The position numbers were made by a program, and so were the translations under genes. Under the pieces are notes generated by a model, which saw only the letters and a program-made list of their open reading frames with translations, was not told the DNA's origin and did not search any database. DNA of 64,000 bases from Taudactylus pleione (taxonomy: Eukaryota; Chordata; Amphibia; Anura; Myobatrachidae), in contig JAUIMM010000570.1 of NCBI GenBank assembly GCA_031769625.1, forward strand, positions 1,054,001 through 1,118,000, read 5' to 3'. This document shows, in pieces, positions 39,780-50,537 of the stretch. Positions within the stretch are counted from its first letter, which is position 1. Each line of letters starts with the position of its first letter.

Positions 39780-40946
39780 CAGCAATCTCCACCATCCAAT
39801 CCATGCTGTGAACTAATACAGCAAGTTCACCATCAGCTCCAGGCTGTGCACTGACACAGCAAGCTCTACCATCAGCTCCAGACTGTGCACTGACACAGCA
39901 AGCTCTACCATCAGCTCCAGACTGTGCTCTGACACAGCAAGCTCTACCATCAGTTCCAGACTGTGCTCTGACACAGCAAGTTCACCATCAGCTCCAGGCT
40001 GTGCACTGACACAGCAAGCTCTACCATCAGCTCCAGACTGTGCTCTGACACAGCAAGCTCTACCATCAGCTCCAGACTGTGCACTGACACAGCAAGCTCT
40101 ACCATCAGCTCCAGACTGTGCTCTGACACAGCAAGCTCTACCATCAGTTCCAGACTGTGCTCTGACACAGCAAGTTCACCATCAGCTCCAGGCTGTGCAC
40201 TGACACAGCAAGCTCTACCATCAGCTCCAGACTGTGCTCTGACACAGCAAGCTCTACCATCAGCTCCAGACTGTGCTCTGACACAGCAAGCTCTACCATC
40301 AGTTCCAGACTGTGCTCTGACACAGCAAGCTCCACCATCAGCTCCAGACTGTGCTCTGACACAGCATGCTTCATCATCAGCTCCAGACTGTGCACTGACA
40401 CAGCAAGCTTCATCATCAGCTCCAGGCTGTGCACTGACACAGCAAGCTTCATCATCAGCTCCAGGCTGTGCACTGACACAGCAAGCTCTACCATCAGCTC
40501 CAGACTGTGCACTGACACAGAAAGCTTCATCATCAGCTCCATGGGAACGCCTCCGTCTGGGCAGCAACGACCCCGGCACGCCCACCAAAGGGGGCGTGCT
40601 GTCAATCACCATCGACAGCACGCCCCCTTTGGTGCGAGACCCATAGCGACAGCTTGGCTGTCGCTATGTGGGTCTCGCACATGCGCACGACGGAGCTCCC
40701 TCCGTCGTGCGCATGTGGGCACCATCGACCCGCTTGCGAGCGCTCAGCGCTCGCAAGCGGGTCTGAATTAGGCCCTGTGCTCTGACACAGCATGCTTTAT
40801 CATCAGCTCCAGACTGTGCACTGACACAGGAAGCTTCATCATCAGCTCCAGACTGTGCTCTGACACAGCAAGCTCTACCATCAGCTCCAGACTATGCACT
40901 GACACAGGAAGCTTCATCATCAGCTCCAGACTGTGCACTGACACAC
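39780..40946. repeat. 39-bp minisatellite, interrupted
   Basis: About 23 copies of CAGCTCCAGACTGTGCTCTG + ACACAGCAAGCTCTACCAT, with alternation between GTGCAC and GTGCTC and between CTCTACC and TTCATC. Because 39 is divisible by three, long open frames appear on the minus strand. They encode only the repeat and are not genes. The array is split at 40542-40776 by an unrelated insertion. Confidence 0.95.
40542..40776. mobile_element. GC-rich palindromic element fragment inside the minisatellite
   Basis: ATGGGAACGCCTCCGTCTGG at the left and GCAAGCGGGTCTGAATTAGG at the right, with CACGCCCCCTTTGGTG and GCTCAGCGCTCGC palindromes. It is a partial copy of the family at 32766 and 47050, as the left half is missing. 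Confidence 0.85.
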
Positions 40947-40950
40947 AGTG

Positions 40951-40957
40951 ACTTGAA
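40951..40957 (+). promoter_or_regulatory. possible miR-26 7mer-A1 target site
   Basis: ACTTGAA equals the complement of miR-26 positions 2-7 followed by A. It lies 24 bases before the AATAAA of the CDK5R-like gene. Such a heptamer is common by chance. Confidence 0.25.
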
Positions 40958-40980
40958 TTTAGAATATTCTTTGCATTTAC

Positions 40981-40986
40981 AATAAA
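40981..40986 (+). terminator. AATAAA polyadenylation signal of the CDK5R-like gene
   Basis: Canonical hexamer in AT-rich sequence just after the minisatellite, followed by a T-rich stretch (TTTTGAGTTTTCTTC), as expected near a cleavage site. Confidence 0.6.
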
Positions 40987-41005
40987 ATGTTTTGAGTTTT
41001 CTTCT

Positions 41006-42398
41006 ATAAAATTGGTTGGTGTATTATTTTGCTTTACAGGTCTAATATATGGACAGGGTTTTACTATGCAATGTTTTGTGATTTTTTTTTTTCACTGTAA
41101 CAATGTCCTGCAGAGGGACCAGAGATCGCCTTATTGGACACCAATATCTGTTTGCAAATAGGAAGTGGGACTAGTAAATATTTATCTAAAAAAACCCAGG
41201 AAGCAGTGACCCAGGTCTCCCCTTTTAGACTAGATCATTGTGGGCATGCTGCCATTGCCTTTGTGAGACAGCGCACACTATGGGTCCCTGCCAGCCACTT
41301 ATCTGCTCTCCTCACAGGCGGTACATGCTACTGTCACCACGTGCTCCGCACAGTTCAGGAGGGAAAAGCAACAAGGTGAGAATTTTACTTCCTTGTGTCT
41401 GCAACCCCAAACCCATCCCCTCCCTTCCCTCTCCCTCCTTACCGCCCACTCCTCTCCCCTCCTCCTCCTCTCATCTCCCTCTCCTACTATCATGTGTAAG
41501 CCTTAAGTGGCATTACTGTGCGGAATAATATATAAAAGCCACTGCATGACTTAATGTGTTATAAGGTACACTACTATAGTGTGTACTAATGTGTATAAGG
41601 GGTACTACGGTGTGGTACACTACACTGATTGAAATGGGGGGTGTCTTAAGTACACACCCCCTTTGAGTGGCCACTCCCCCATTGTCCAGATGAACTACTT
41701 CTGCAATTATTGAGGCCACTGTGAATGCTGCAGGCACACCGTGGGCTCCACCCCTGCCAGCCCTTATCCACCAGCGGAGGTAGAAAGAACAACCGGGAGC
41801 TGGAGAACATACATGCTTCTGTCGTAAGAAGAAGGATACGTGAGCCATGTGACACAACGAGTCAGAGGGTAAAAGGGGTATAATAATATGCCTCTGGCTG
41901 TGACTGTTCTCACCACTGCCATCGCGGAGCTTCCTCCTGGCTATCACCGTCTGCTGCTTCTGATAAGTTACCAGAGGAGCAGTGCAGCGAGGAAGAGAGA
42001 GAGAGAGAGAGAGGTATAAAGAAGTAGAAAGATAGTTGATAAAAGAGAGAGAAAGACAGAGAGTGTTTAGAGGGAAAAGGTGCAAAGATGAGGAAGAGAT
42101 CAAAAACAGCGGTATGGGCAAAAGGAAAGGAGATAGAGACAAACATGGGCAGAGCCATAGAGAAGAGCATGGGGTGGAAAAGGAACCAGTTGGAAAGAGG
42201 ATAGAAAGAGAGAGTGGTAGACAGAGAAGTAAAAGTGGACATGAGAGGAATGTACCAGTTATCCATCCCCCATCTTAGGACAGTCCCATTTGGCTCTTGC
42301 TCCAGCCTTAGACATTAGTTCTATTGATCACATGGCTGAAAGATTTAAAACAAGTTGAGACTTAAGTATTAGCTAATAAGCACTGGTCCTGGGTTTTT
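41006..42398. other. no gene recognised; GA- and CT-rich tracts
   Basis: A C/T-rich stretch at 41400-41490 and a GA-rich stretch at 41990-42260. The long frames there are low-complexity. Confidence 0.5.
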
Positions 42399-42592
42399 AT
42401 TAGGGATGTGCAGGCTCGGATAGGTTCGAGTTTGCACGTTGAGTTCGGATTTCTCCCTCCAAAAAAACGGAACTCAGAAAGAGGCTAAACGTCATCTTAC
42501 ATGGACGAACATCATCATTCCTGGACTTTTGGAGGGAAAAATCCGAACTCAACGTGCAAACTCGAACCTATCCGAGCCTGCACATCCCTAGT
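42399..42592. mobile_element. palindromic MITE, AGGGATGTGCAGGCTCGGAT
   Basis: The left arm (42399-42470) and right arm (42520-42592) are almost perfect complements, including CGAGTTTGCACGTTGAGTTC. Confidence 0.92.
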
Positions 42593-42605
42593 TTTTATAT
42601 ATATG

Positions 42606-42905
42606 CAATGGTACGGGCAGCACAGAAGGCGTAATGGTTAGCATTACTGCCTCACAGCACTGAGGTCGTAGGCCCTACCTGTGTGACGTATGTATATTCT
42701 CCCTATGCTTGCGTGGGCTTCCTCCAGGTGCCCTGGTTTCCCTGGTAGGTTAATTGGCTCCCAACAAAAAATAACCCTAGTGTGTATGTGTGTGCCTGTG
42801 GTAGGGTACATAGAGTGTAAGCTCCACTGGGGCAGGGACAGATGGGAATGTAAAGCGCTGGGGAATATGTGTGCACTATATAAATAACTGGTAATAAAAT
42901 AAACG
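42606..42905 (+). mobile_element. tRNA-derived SINE
   Basis: The 5' part has a pol III A-box-like GTAATGGTTAGCA and a decayed B box near GGTCGTAGGCC. The centre has GCGTGGGCTTCCTCCAGGTG and TAGGTTAATTGGCTCC. The 3' part has GTGTAAGCTCCACTGGGGCA, GTAAAGCGCTGGGGAATATG and TATATAAATAACTGGTAATA. This order is characteristic of a common anuran/fish tRNA-SINE. Confidence 0.88.
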
Positions 42906-43228
42906 GCCATTCATGAATTGTAGCTCCAGGGCCATGCAGACCTTCATTTGGCACTGCCTAAACCTCAACTCTCAATGGGGGTGACCGTTGTCAGGCAGTT
43001 TGCGCTGCACTGTCTGCACATGAAGCTGCCTGTCTGTCACAGATTTGTACTGGTCAGACAGTGACAGGCAGCTGTTCTGTCAGTAGGGAGGCTGAGGTGC
43101 AGCTTGGGCTGGTTTTGTAAGAGACTGGGATGGAGGGACAGGAAGGAGAGACATTTAATTGTGTGCCGTGATCTGCCCAAGGAAGAGCAAAGTCACAGAT
43201 GACTGTCATAAAGCTCACCTGAGGCATA

Positions 43229-43445
43229 TATATATATATATACACACACATACATACACAGATATATATATATATATACACACACATACATACACAGACA
43301 TACATACACACATACATATATATATATATATATACACATACACACATATTATATATATATATATATACACATACACAGATTATATATATATATACACACA
43401 CATACATACACAGACATACACACACACAGACATATATATATATAA
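43229..43445. repeat. compound TA/CA/CATA microsatellite
   Basis: Alternating (TA)n, (CACA)n and CATACATACACAGA blocks. The frames across it are dipeptide artefacts. Confidence 0.95.
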
Positions 43446-43642
43446 TGCAGTCAATATCCTGCCGGAATCTCAACCACCGGAATCCCGAAGGTAAGTAGCG
43501 AGGGTAGGGCAAGGATTAGTGTTGAGGGTTACAGTTAGGCACTAAAGGGGGAGGGTTAGGATACCTACCAACAGGTGTCGGTATCCTAACCCTGGCAGGA
43601 TGCCATTGTCAGGATTCTGACCGCCGGCATGCCGTACCCATT
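43446..43642. mobile_element. dispersed element with GGTTAGG core (copy 5), compact
   Basis: CAATATCCTGCCGGAATCTC at the left pairs loosely with GTCAGGATTCTGACCGCCGG at the right. The centre carries GGGTTACAGTTAGGCACTAA and GGAGGGTTAGGATACC. This is the shortest complete copy and best shows the inverted ends. Confidence 0.65.
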
Positions 43643-43644
43643 CC

Positions 43645-43645
<1 letters not shown>

Positions 43646-43683
<38 letters not shown>
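43646..43683. repeat. (CA)n microsatellite
   Basis: About 18 CA units directly abutting the next element. Confidence 0.95.
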
Positions 43684-43686
<3 letters not shown>

Positions 43687-44139
43687 CTGGAGTACCCGGC
43701 GTTGCCCGGGATTTTAAGAATGTTTGTTTAGACATCATCCTCCAACAAACCTCTCCTTAGGCAGGCCTCCCGAAAAGTGTGACAAGCTTCCCCATCCACA
43801 GTCCTAAGGTCTTTGAAGGAAGTAGGACCTGTAACGGTGTAAATCAAACTTTGGAGATAGAAGCATTCAGAATTTGTCGGATGTACAGTGTAAACACGGC
43901 CAAGAGCTTCTGTTGCTCTGATACCAGGATGACTGTGTACTTCCTGGTTGTAATATAAAGATTTTATTTTTGTTTCATTTCATAATTTGATTTTATAACA
44001 TGCATTTTGCTACATACTAAGGAATTATGGAATTTTATTCTGTAGTATATAATCTAAGTCCCTGAGCATCATTTACTATGGCTCTCACATGGAGTTTACA
44101 GGACCTTTTAAATGCTGTATGAATTTATTAGGGATGAGC

Positions 44140-44310
44140 GGGTTCGGTTGTCAAAGAACCGAACCCACCCAAATTTCCCTTTCCCTTACCCGATGCAAAA
44201 CCTTGCAATGCCGCTGTTGGGTCGCAAGGTTTTTTATTGAGCGGGCTTAACACTAATTGGCTGAGAGAGCCATCTGTCACGGCTCTCAGCCAATCAGTGT
44301 TAAGCCCATT
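44140..44310. repeat. inner palindrome with CCAATCAGTGTTAAGCCC
   Basis: GGGCTTAACACTAATTGGCT and AGCCAATCAGTGTTAAGCCC are opposed around TCTGTCACGG. Nearby CGGGTTCGGTTGTCAAAGAA and CCGAACCCACCC form a second short stem. Confidence 0.75.
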
Positions 44311-44344
44311 TAATATGCACACAGGAAGCAAAAGAAGATGGCAC

Positions 44345-44770
44345 CCGTCATCCCTCGCTGCTTGACACCGCCAGCATCCCCCTCTGCCGAAAACCCTCAT
44401 CACCTCCACTGGCAGCATCCCCCACTGACGACACCACCGCTGCTGACACTGCCGGCATGCCTGCAATGCTGTCCCACATACTCAGGACACCCTTAGCGAC
44501 CTCCACACTGCCGGCACTCCCACACTGAGGACCCCAAGAGCACCCCTGCACTGCCAACACTGTCAGCACACATGCATTGAGGACACCGCTGGCACCCCCG
44601 CTCTGCCAACACCGCCGGCACCCTGCATTGAGAACACCCTTGCACTGCCAACACAGCAAACCTGCACTGAGGACACCGCTGGCACCCCCACACTGCCGAC
44701 ATCACCGGCACCCTGCATTGAGAATACCCCTGCACTGCCGACACAGTCAGCAAACTTGCATTGAGGAACC
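44345..44770. repeat. GC-rich degenerate tandem repeat
   Basis: Units resembling CTGCCAACACCGCCGGCACC + CTGCATTGAGAACACCC recur roughly every 50-60 bp. Predicted frames on both strands are repeat translations (for example cysteine/glycine-rich on the minus strand) and are not supported as proteins. Confidence 0.8.
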
Positions 44771-45677
44771 ACTATTGCTATTAAGTCAGGCTTATTATGA
44801 GTCTGAATATGGTCAAAATTGATATCTGCATCCATGAGGAGAGATCCATCTGATTTACAGTCAGGCCCATAAAGATGGCAACTATACTGGGATGCAAAAA
44901 CACAGCTCTGCAACACAATTTTTATTTATACTTGCTCATGTATCAGCTTACACAACTAGATGGTGTCAACAGTGGCGACCAAACTGTTTTGTCTACCTCC
45001 TTAGTTAGCGGACCGCACTATGGAACGCACAGAGGCTACTTCCGGTTCATTCCTTTGTCAGCCCCTGAAGGGTAAAACCGATTGAATGAATTGTATACAC
45101 CGTGGAGACCCTGAATGCCGGAAACAGCTGCATAAGGAACTGGAAGTGGTTGCTGTGCATTTCATAGTGCAATCCAGCAACCAGGAAGTACACAGTCATC
45201 CTGGTATCAGAGCAACAGAAGCTCTTGGCCGTGTTTACACTGTACATCCGACAAATTTTGAATGCTTCTATCTCTGAAGTTTGCTTTACACCGTTAAAGG
45301 TCCTACTTCCTTCAAAGACCTTAGGACTGTGGATGGGGAAGTTTGTCACTCTTTTCGGGAGGCCTACCTAAGGAGAGGTTTGTTGGAGGATGATGTGTAA
45401 ACATTCTTAAAATCCCAGGCAACGCCGGGTACTCCAGCTAGTGTGTGTGTATATATGCAGTTGGGCACTAGGCACTCTGGACAAGGATAAGTAATCTTAA
45501 GGGTGCCTTTCCAAACAGGTAATAGCAATTATTTACCCCTCATGAAGCCACAGATAGCTCCAGGAATAAAGAGGCGGCACTCCTTCAGAATAGACGATAT
45601 ATATTAGAATGGCATATCACACAAGGTGTCAATGTTTCAAAGCCACACAGGGCTTTTTTATCAGGACTTATGCTAAA

Positions 45678-45708
45678 CAATATATATATATATACATATA
45701 CACACACA

Positions 45709-45740
<32 letters not shown>

Positions 45741-45742
45741 CA
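45678..45742. repeat. TA/CA microsatellite
   Basis: (TA)n with a short CACACA interruption. Confidence 0.95.
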
Positions 45743-45830
45743 CGCATTTAGCCCAGGACATTACGTCATAGTTAATGAGAGGTTCAGGAACTGAGTTCCT
45801 GCTAAAAAATAGTACAGGTGCTAACTATGC

Positions 45831-46015
45831 CCCTCATGGCGTTACCCACACCCCTTGTGCAGACCACACCTCTGCAGCACCGGTTGTGACACCACATCAC
45901 TAGTCACACTCACTCAGGGCTGGTCACAACCCCTACAGTGGCACACAATAGGCCATTCATGAATTTCAGCTCCAGGCCTATGTGACCCTTAATCTGACAC
46001 TGGGTGATGAACTGA
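45831..46015. repeat. dispersed repeat fragment
   Basis: Shares CACACCCCTTGTGCAGACCA, GTCACACTC and TTCAGCTCCAGGCC with 37075-37345. Its tail CCATTCATGAATTTCAGCTC also appears at 42908-42930 next to the SINE. Confidence 0.65.
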
Positions 46016-46290
46016 AACCAGTTTCCTTTAAATCAAAAAAAAGTCTATTCAGCAATGATTTTTTTCCTTAAAAAAAATATGGAAACTGTTTCCGCATTTA
46101 AAAAAAAAATAATATATATTTCCACTATTCAGCAATGGATAAATGGAGAAGATAATGCAAATACCTTCTCCATTAATTCCCTTATCGCAGAATATCACAC
46201 TTTAGGGAGCAAGCCATTGTTCTGTACAGTGATTTATGGCTTTTTGATATTCAGGAAAGCAAAAAGCGTTAAAATGACTCGAAAACTCTT

Positions 46291-46292
<2 letters not shown>

Positions 46293-46343
<51 letters not shown>

Positions 46344-46371
46344 TACATACACATATATATATATATTATAT

Positions 46372-46403
<32 letters not shown>
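46293..46403. repeat. TA/CA microsatellite
   Basis: (TA)n, CACACACACATACATACA, (TA)n, (CA)n, (TA)n in succession. Confidence 0.95.
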
Positions 46404-46404
<1 letters not shown>

Positions 46405-46636
46405 ACCGTCTCAGAACGGCGTTATATGAAGATCCTTAATAATGCTGAAAACTGCAGGGGGTAATTTTCCCATAAGGCCCTGCAGGATCTTGAAACTCTG
46501 CCCCTGCTTTGCAGTGAGCAGCGACTGCAAGTCCAAAGCCTGTCAAAACTGTGTAAACTGATTGAAATATGTACACAGGCTTTATATTAGTCTATATCAG
46601 CAGTGGCTCCTACCCTCTTGTAGCATGCCTTTACAG

Positions 46637-46980
46637 TAGGGATGGCCATCGACGATTCATAATTATTGATGGTTCATGGCCGATGTCGAATGTTTTCACC
46701 ATTGATGGGGGAGAACCAGATGATTTCCCTCCATCCATGGAACAGCCCAACCATTTTTTTTTTTACAATGTGCTGGACAACAGAGCATTGCTCCGCCCCA
46801 GACACCTGCGAAGCCCCGTCCCCCCGGGTCTGATTCGCTTACGGGCCAGTCAGTCAAAGAATAGGGATGACCATCAATTGGTGAAACCATCGATGGTCAT
46901 CCATTGAATAGTCGATTAACATTAATGGTCACTTGCTATTTTGCCATCGATGGAAACAAAACAGATGGCCATCCCTACTT
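46637..46980. mobile_element. MITE with AGTAGGGATGGCCATCGA ends
   Basis: The right end GATGGCCATCCCTACT complements the left. Inside, CATCGATGG and ATCATCGATG-like words recur in both orientations (ACCATCGATGGTCATCC). Confidence 0.85.
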
Positions 46981-47049
46981 CACAGCAATTACATATCTCC
47001 CGACGGTCATATGTCTGTCACTTCCGGTAGAGTCATCTGATGGAGCAGA

Positions 47050-47480
47050 GGGTCTCATTCAGACCCGCTCACGAAAGCAGGACGCTCGCAATCGGGTCGA
47101 TGGTACCCAAATGCGCAAGACGGAGGGAGCTCCATCGTGCGCATGCGCGAGACCCGGATAGCGACGAGGAAGCCGTCGCTCGGGGTCTCGCACCAAAGGG
47201 GGCGTGCTGTCGATGGTGAGTGACAGCACGCCCCCTTTGGTGGGCGTGCCGGGGGCGTGGCTGCCAGACGGAGGCGTTCCCATGGGAACGCCTACCGTCT
47301 GGGTCCGGCCCCACTGACATCACTAGTGATGTCAATGGGAGTGATTTTGGCTCTGATAGAACCAAAATCACTCCAGGGCTTGCGGTCACAGAGACCCTAC
47401 CGCAGGGTCTCGTCGCAAGCCCGATGGTCAACCATCATCACGGACGCTCGCTTAAGCTGTGGGTGGTAATCAGGCCCAGA
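47050..47480. mobile_element. GC-rich palindromic element (third copy)
   Basis: CTCATTCAGACCCGCTCACG at the left and TGGTAATCAGGCCCA at the right. GACATCACTAGTGATGTCAA and CACGCCCCCTTTGGTG are shared with 32766-33315. Confidence 0.78.
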
Positions 47481-48223
47481 GTACCGGCGAGTATACCTTC
47501 CCTTATCCTTAACAGTGTACCCTACCCCTAATGCCTAACCCTTATGCCAACATTCTGAGACACGTTGCATGTCAACATTGTTAATGCCGACCTAATGATT
47601 ACATCCCATTCAAGGGAGTAACTACCTTAGATGCAGGGGGTGCAGCTGCTTTGGGGCCCACCTTCCCTGTCAAATGAATATATGTTATGGGTAGTATATA
47701 GGGGCCCATACAAACTTTTAGTATGGCGCCTACAGATATCTAGTTACGCCCCTGCACGTGTTATTCTGCTACTTGTCATTGTACCTGTGTAACTCAGACC
47801 TCGGCCACACGTCTTCTTATGGTGCTTAACTTGAAGTCATGCATTTGTAGGCTGACTGTCCAGCGGAACTGTAGCAGAATACAAAGGTGTCTGTATCCTT
47901 TACCTGTGTAACAAATGTGAGTGTACATCTTCCTTCCTACCACCTTTCTGGGAGCTTGGCAGGCGGGGTGAGACACAAGGTGGGCAGGGCTTCATATGTC
48001 ATGAGGACAAGCCCCACCCATCTCATAAAAAAGTGGCAGGAACATACATCCCACCCAACTTCAGACAGGGAGAATTTCCTGTTGTTTCAGGAGTCTAAGA
48101 GCTCCCCTCACAATTCAGGAAAAGTAGGGAACTATGCATGTGGGTCACGCCAAGTAGGTGCTGGAAGATTGTGAGGTCAAATGAATCTCTATATATGTAA
48201 TGAGCTTCATACATCCATCTTAC
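47481..48223. other. no gene recognised
   Basis: Short CCTACCCCTAATGCCTAACCC text at 47520 is another telomere-like fragment. GGGGTGCAGCTGCTTTGGGG at 47637 also looks repetitive. Confidence 0.45.
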
Positions 48224-48388
48224 CTTAACCTTAGATGCATTTTTGTTTAAGCACGTATTGCCCCGGGAAGGAACATTATATTTGCTATTGAATCCAGTGC
48301 AGACAGTTCCTTGAAAGCCAGCCAATTGCTTATGCAGCTTCCCACACAGAGTAAACTGATCCGAGTAGAGATCTTCACAGCGAAATAG
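48224..48388 (-). other. candidate protein-coding exon, unassigned
   Basis: A 165-nt segment (55 codons, phase 0 at both ends) reads LFRCEDLYSDQFTLCGKL and later FQGTVCTGFNSKYNVPSR and NKNASKVK. It is bounded by the acceptor TCTGTGTTCTGCAG and the donor AAG|GTAAGA, both close to consensus. The composition is protein-like, with five cysteines and no low-complexity runs. It lies on the same strand as CTDSPL, in its presumed first intron. I do not recognise a family. It may be an unrelated gene's exon, a captured fragment, or chance. Confidence 0.35.
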
Positions 48389-50383
48389 CTGCAGAACACA
48401 GATGTTTTCAGAAGGTAACTGAGGACGATATATGCACATGATCCTCTACTTATATGGAGGCTACATAGTGAGGTCACAGAAAACATTGGATGTAAAGCAC
48501 CTATGCACATGGTTGGTTATTGACTACTGAAAACACGTGTACCAGCTGCTTGTCCCGAGCTAACACTAAGGGCCAGCTCTCCTTTCCGAATACCATGAAA
48601 AAAAAAATTGCTGTTAGAAGGATATAGAAATAAAAGGTATCCACAATTATGCAATAAATGGCGCCGTACAAAATGAATCAATAGTCTCATAGAACGGGAA
48701 ATAAACCGTGTCATATGCATTGACATTTAGTCACTGCGAGGAGCCCTGCTAAAAAGTCTGGAGGAGGAGAGGGGCCCCGAGACCATGCATGACAGCTGGT
48801 TCATTTGTAGAATTGTGTGATCACATAGTTGAGCAATTTTTTTGCAACTGCACATGAGCAAAAAGTTCTAAAAACCCCCCTGAAGCACGAGTTACAGAGT
48901 GCACGGAGGTGTTTTTGCAATAGATTCAGACGGTATAAGAAAGTTGGCGAAGTAGTGATGGGCGCGCCTGAGTGATAACTAGTAGAGAACACAAAAATGG
49001 TCCTTCCAGTGTGATTATTATGGGAGCATCAAGAGCGTTTCAAGGCATGCGGCTGCTTTCCCAGGCGCACAGCCCTAGGAGGCCGTGTTCAGATGGGGGA
49101 ACAGCACCTCAATTTTGGAAGGTGCGACTGATGTCAGCGCATAAGGAAGCGCCTATCGGTATAACAGCGTACACTGGCGCTAAAAAAGTGGCCATCTCAG
49201 TCTTTGCGCATTCGGCCGAACAGATTTACACAAGGGAAGCGGCACTTGCATAAACTCACAGACGGGCGCTTTTGCCCCACAAACACACCCCAAACACAAA
49301 AACTCAGTCACCCAGAAACCCAATTCCTCCAAAACACCATTTCAGCTTTTGATGCACTGATCCTGACCAACATTAAAGGTTTTAATTCTAAGCTTAGCGT
49401 CAGTCTTGGAATAGAGGGTTCGATACCGAAAAGACAGTAAACATATATGAAGTGATTTACAATGAAGTGTACAGAATTGGAGCAATGTAGAAGGAAACGA
49501 TAGTCGCCAACAGTGAAGGGAAATTAGGTACTTTCCAGAGACCGAGAGACTATAGCAGAAACTCCTCTAATCCGCCCCCTGTCTCCCCTCCCTTATAGGG
49601 TCCAGCAATGTCAGAGCCAGAACAGTCACGATAGAAAAAGCTACATATAGGGCCTGTGACTTCACATGCTGCACTGAAATGGTAAAAACAGCAGAATACA
49701 GTAACCCCAATACAATACAGCAGACGTTCGGTGCCCATTGTCACAGAATGCACTGCACGTCCTGTGTATACAATACCTACATACACTTCCTCTATACCCC
49801 AGCTTACACCAGTAACACAGGAGTCAGATAGGCGTGCCCTTATCTGGAACCCAGTAACCAAACCGGAAAGGGAAAAAGAAGTGATACGTTGCAGCTGTCC
49901 GTGACCGTCATTCACACAGACCTGGTCTCCGAGTGTTTTCCTCCAGGAGTTCTCTATACAATGTAATGAGGATAGGACGCGGACATTTCTATTATAAGGT
50001 CTTTACAAGCTTACTCTCAGCATTGCCCATTACCCCAGTGGATGGCACAGGGAGCGATCCTTAGGACTTGTGTTTTAAGCATCTGGTTACGCAATACATA
50101 TGAAACTCGGTCGCATTTCACGGGCTGCGTTTCTTAAAACCTGGACGTAAGTGTCCTCTATTCATCTCTCCTCTGATCTGCAGGGCGCTTATGGTAACAG
50201 CAGACACCACTGACGGGACTGGTGGGCACGTGCAAAATTTTGCAGCAATTGCGAAATTTGCGGATGAACGTTTCGTATGTACCAAACACGGCTACAGCTA
50301 TTTTAGACGTGTTCCATTGGACCCTATTTAACTTCAGAATACATTAAATCAGTCTTCCTGCTTCCGGTGGATGTTGCCACAAG
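48389..50383. other. no gene recognised
   Basis: Neither coding frames with homology nor clear repeats were identified in this 2-kb stretch. Confidence 0.45.
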
Positions 50384-50537
50384 GGGGTTTATTTATGAGG
50401 TTTCGGGTTGTAAAACCCAACACTTCTGTTTGCGTTTATGCCCGATATTTAAAAGGGCAGTGCTTTTACTAGCAAGACACAGCTATCGAGCAATTAACAC
50501 GAACAGAAGTATCTGGTTGTAATCATAAATAAAGCCC
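50384..50537. mobile_element. MITE with GGGGTTTATTTATGA ends
   Basis: Left GGGGGTTTATTTATGAGG and right AATCATAAATAAAGCCC are inverse. AACACTTCTGTT and AACAGAAGTATC form part of the inner stem. Confidence 0.7.

Larger units (their letters stand above)
39736..41005 (+). other. predicted 3' UTR of the CDK5R-like gene
   Basis: It runs from the TAG at 39733-39735 to shortly past AATAAA at 40981. Most of it is a minisatellite with a transposon fragment inside, both listed separately. No transcript evidence is available here. Confidence 0.5.
43684..45440. mobile_element. 1.76-kb element with about 280-bp inverted termini
   Basis: CTAGCTGGAGTACCCGGCGT at the left is repeated in inverse at 45421-45440. 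The two arms (43684-43952 and 45165-45440) are about 90% complementary. CA repeats flank the left end and GTGTGTGT the right, so it inserted in or carries a microsatellite. The interior holds another palindrome (44140-44310) and a GC-rich tandem block. No transposase is visible, and I cannot assign a superfamily. Confidence 0.8.

Noticed and set aside
39950..40621. 223-codon minus-strand frame rich in ELMVELAVS and ADGRACCV repeats
   Set aside because: It is a translation of the 39-bp minisatellite and is antisense to the likely UTR. Several frames are open at once.
43054..43512. Tyrosine/isoleucine/valine repeat frames over TA/CA tracts
   Set aside because: Microsatellite translations without coding meaning. 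The same applies at 26.3, 45.7 and 46.3 kb.
44128..44916. Several cysteine/glycine-rich minus-strand frames
   Set aside because: They fall on a GC-rich tandem repeat inside a transposable element and overlap one another in different frames.
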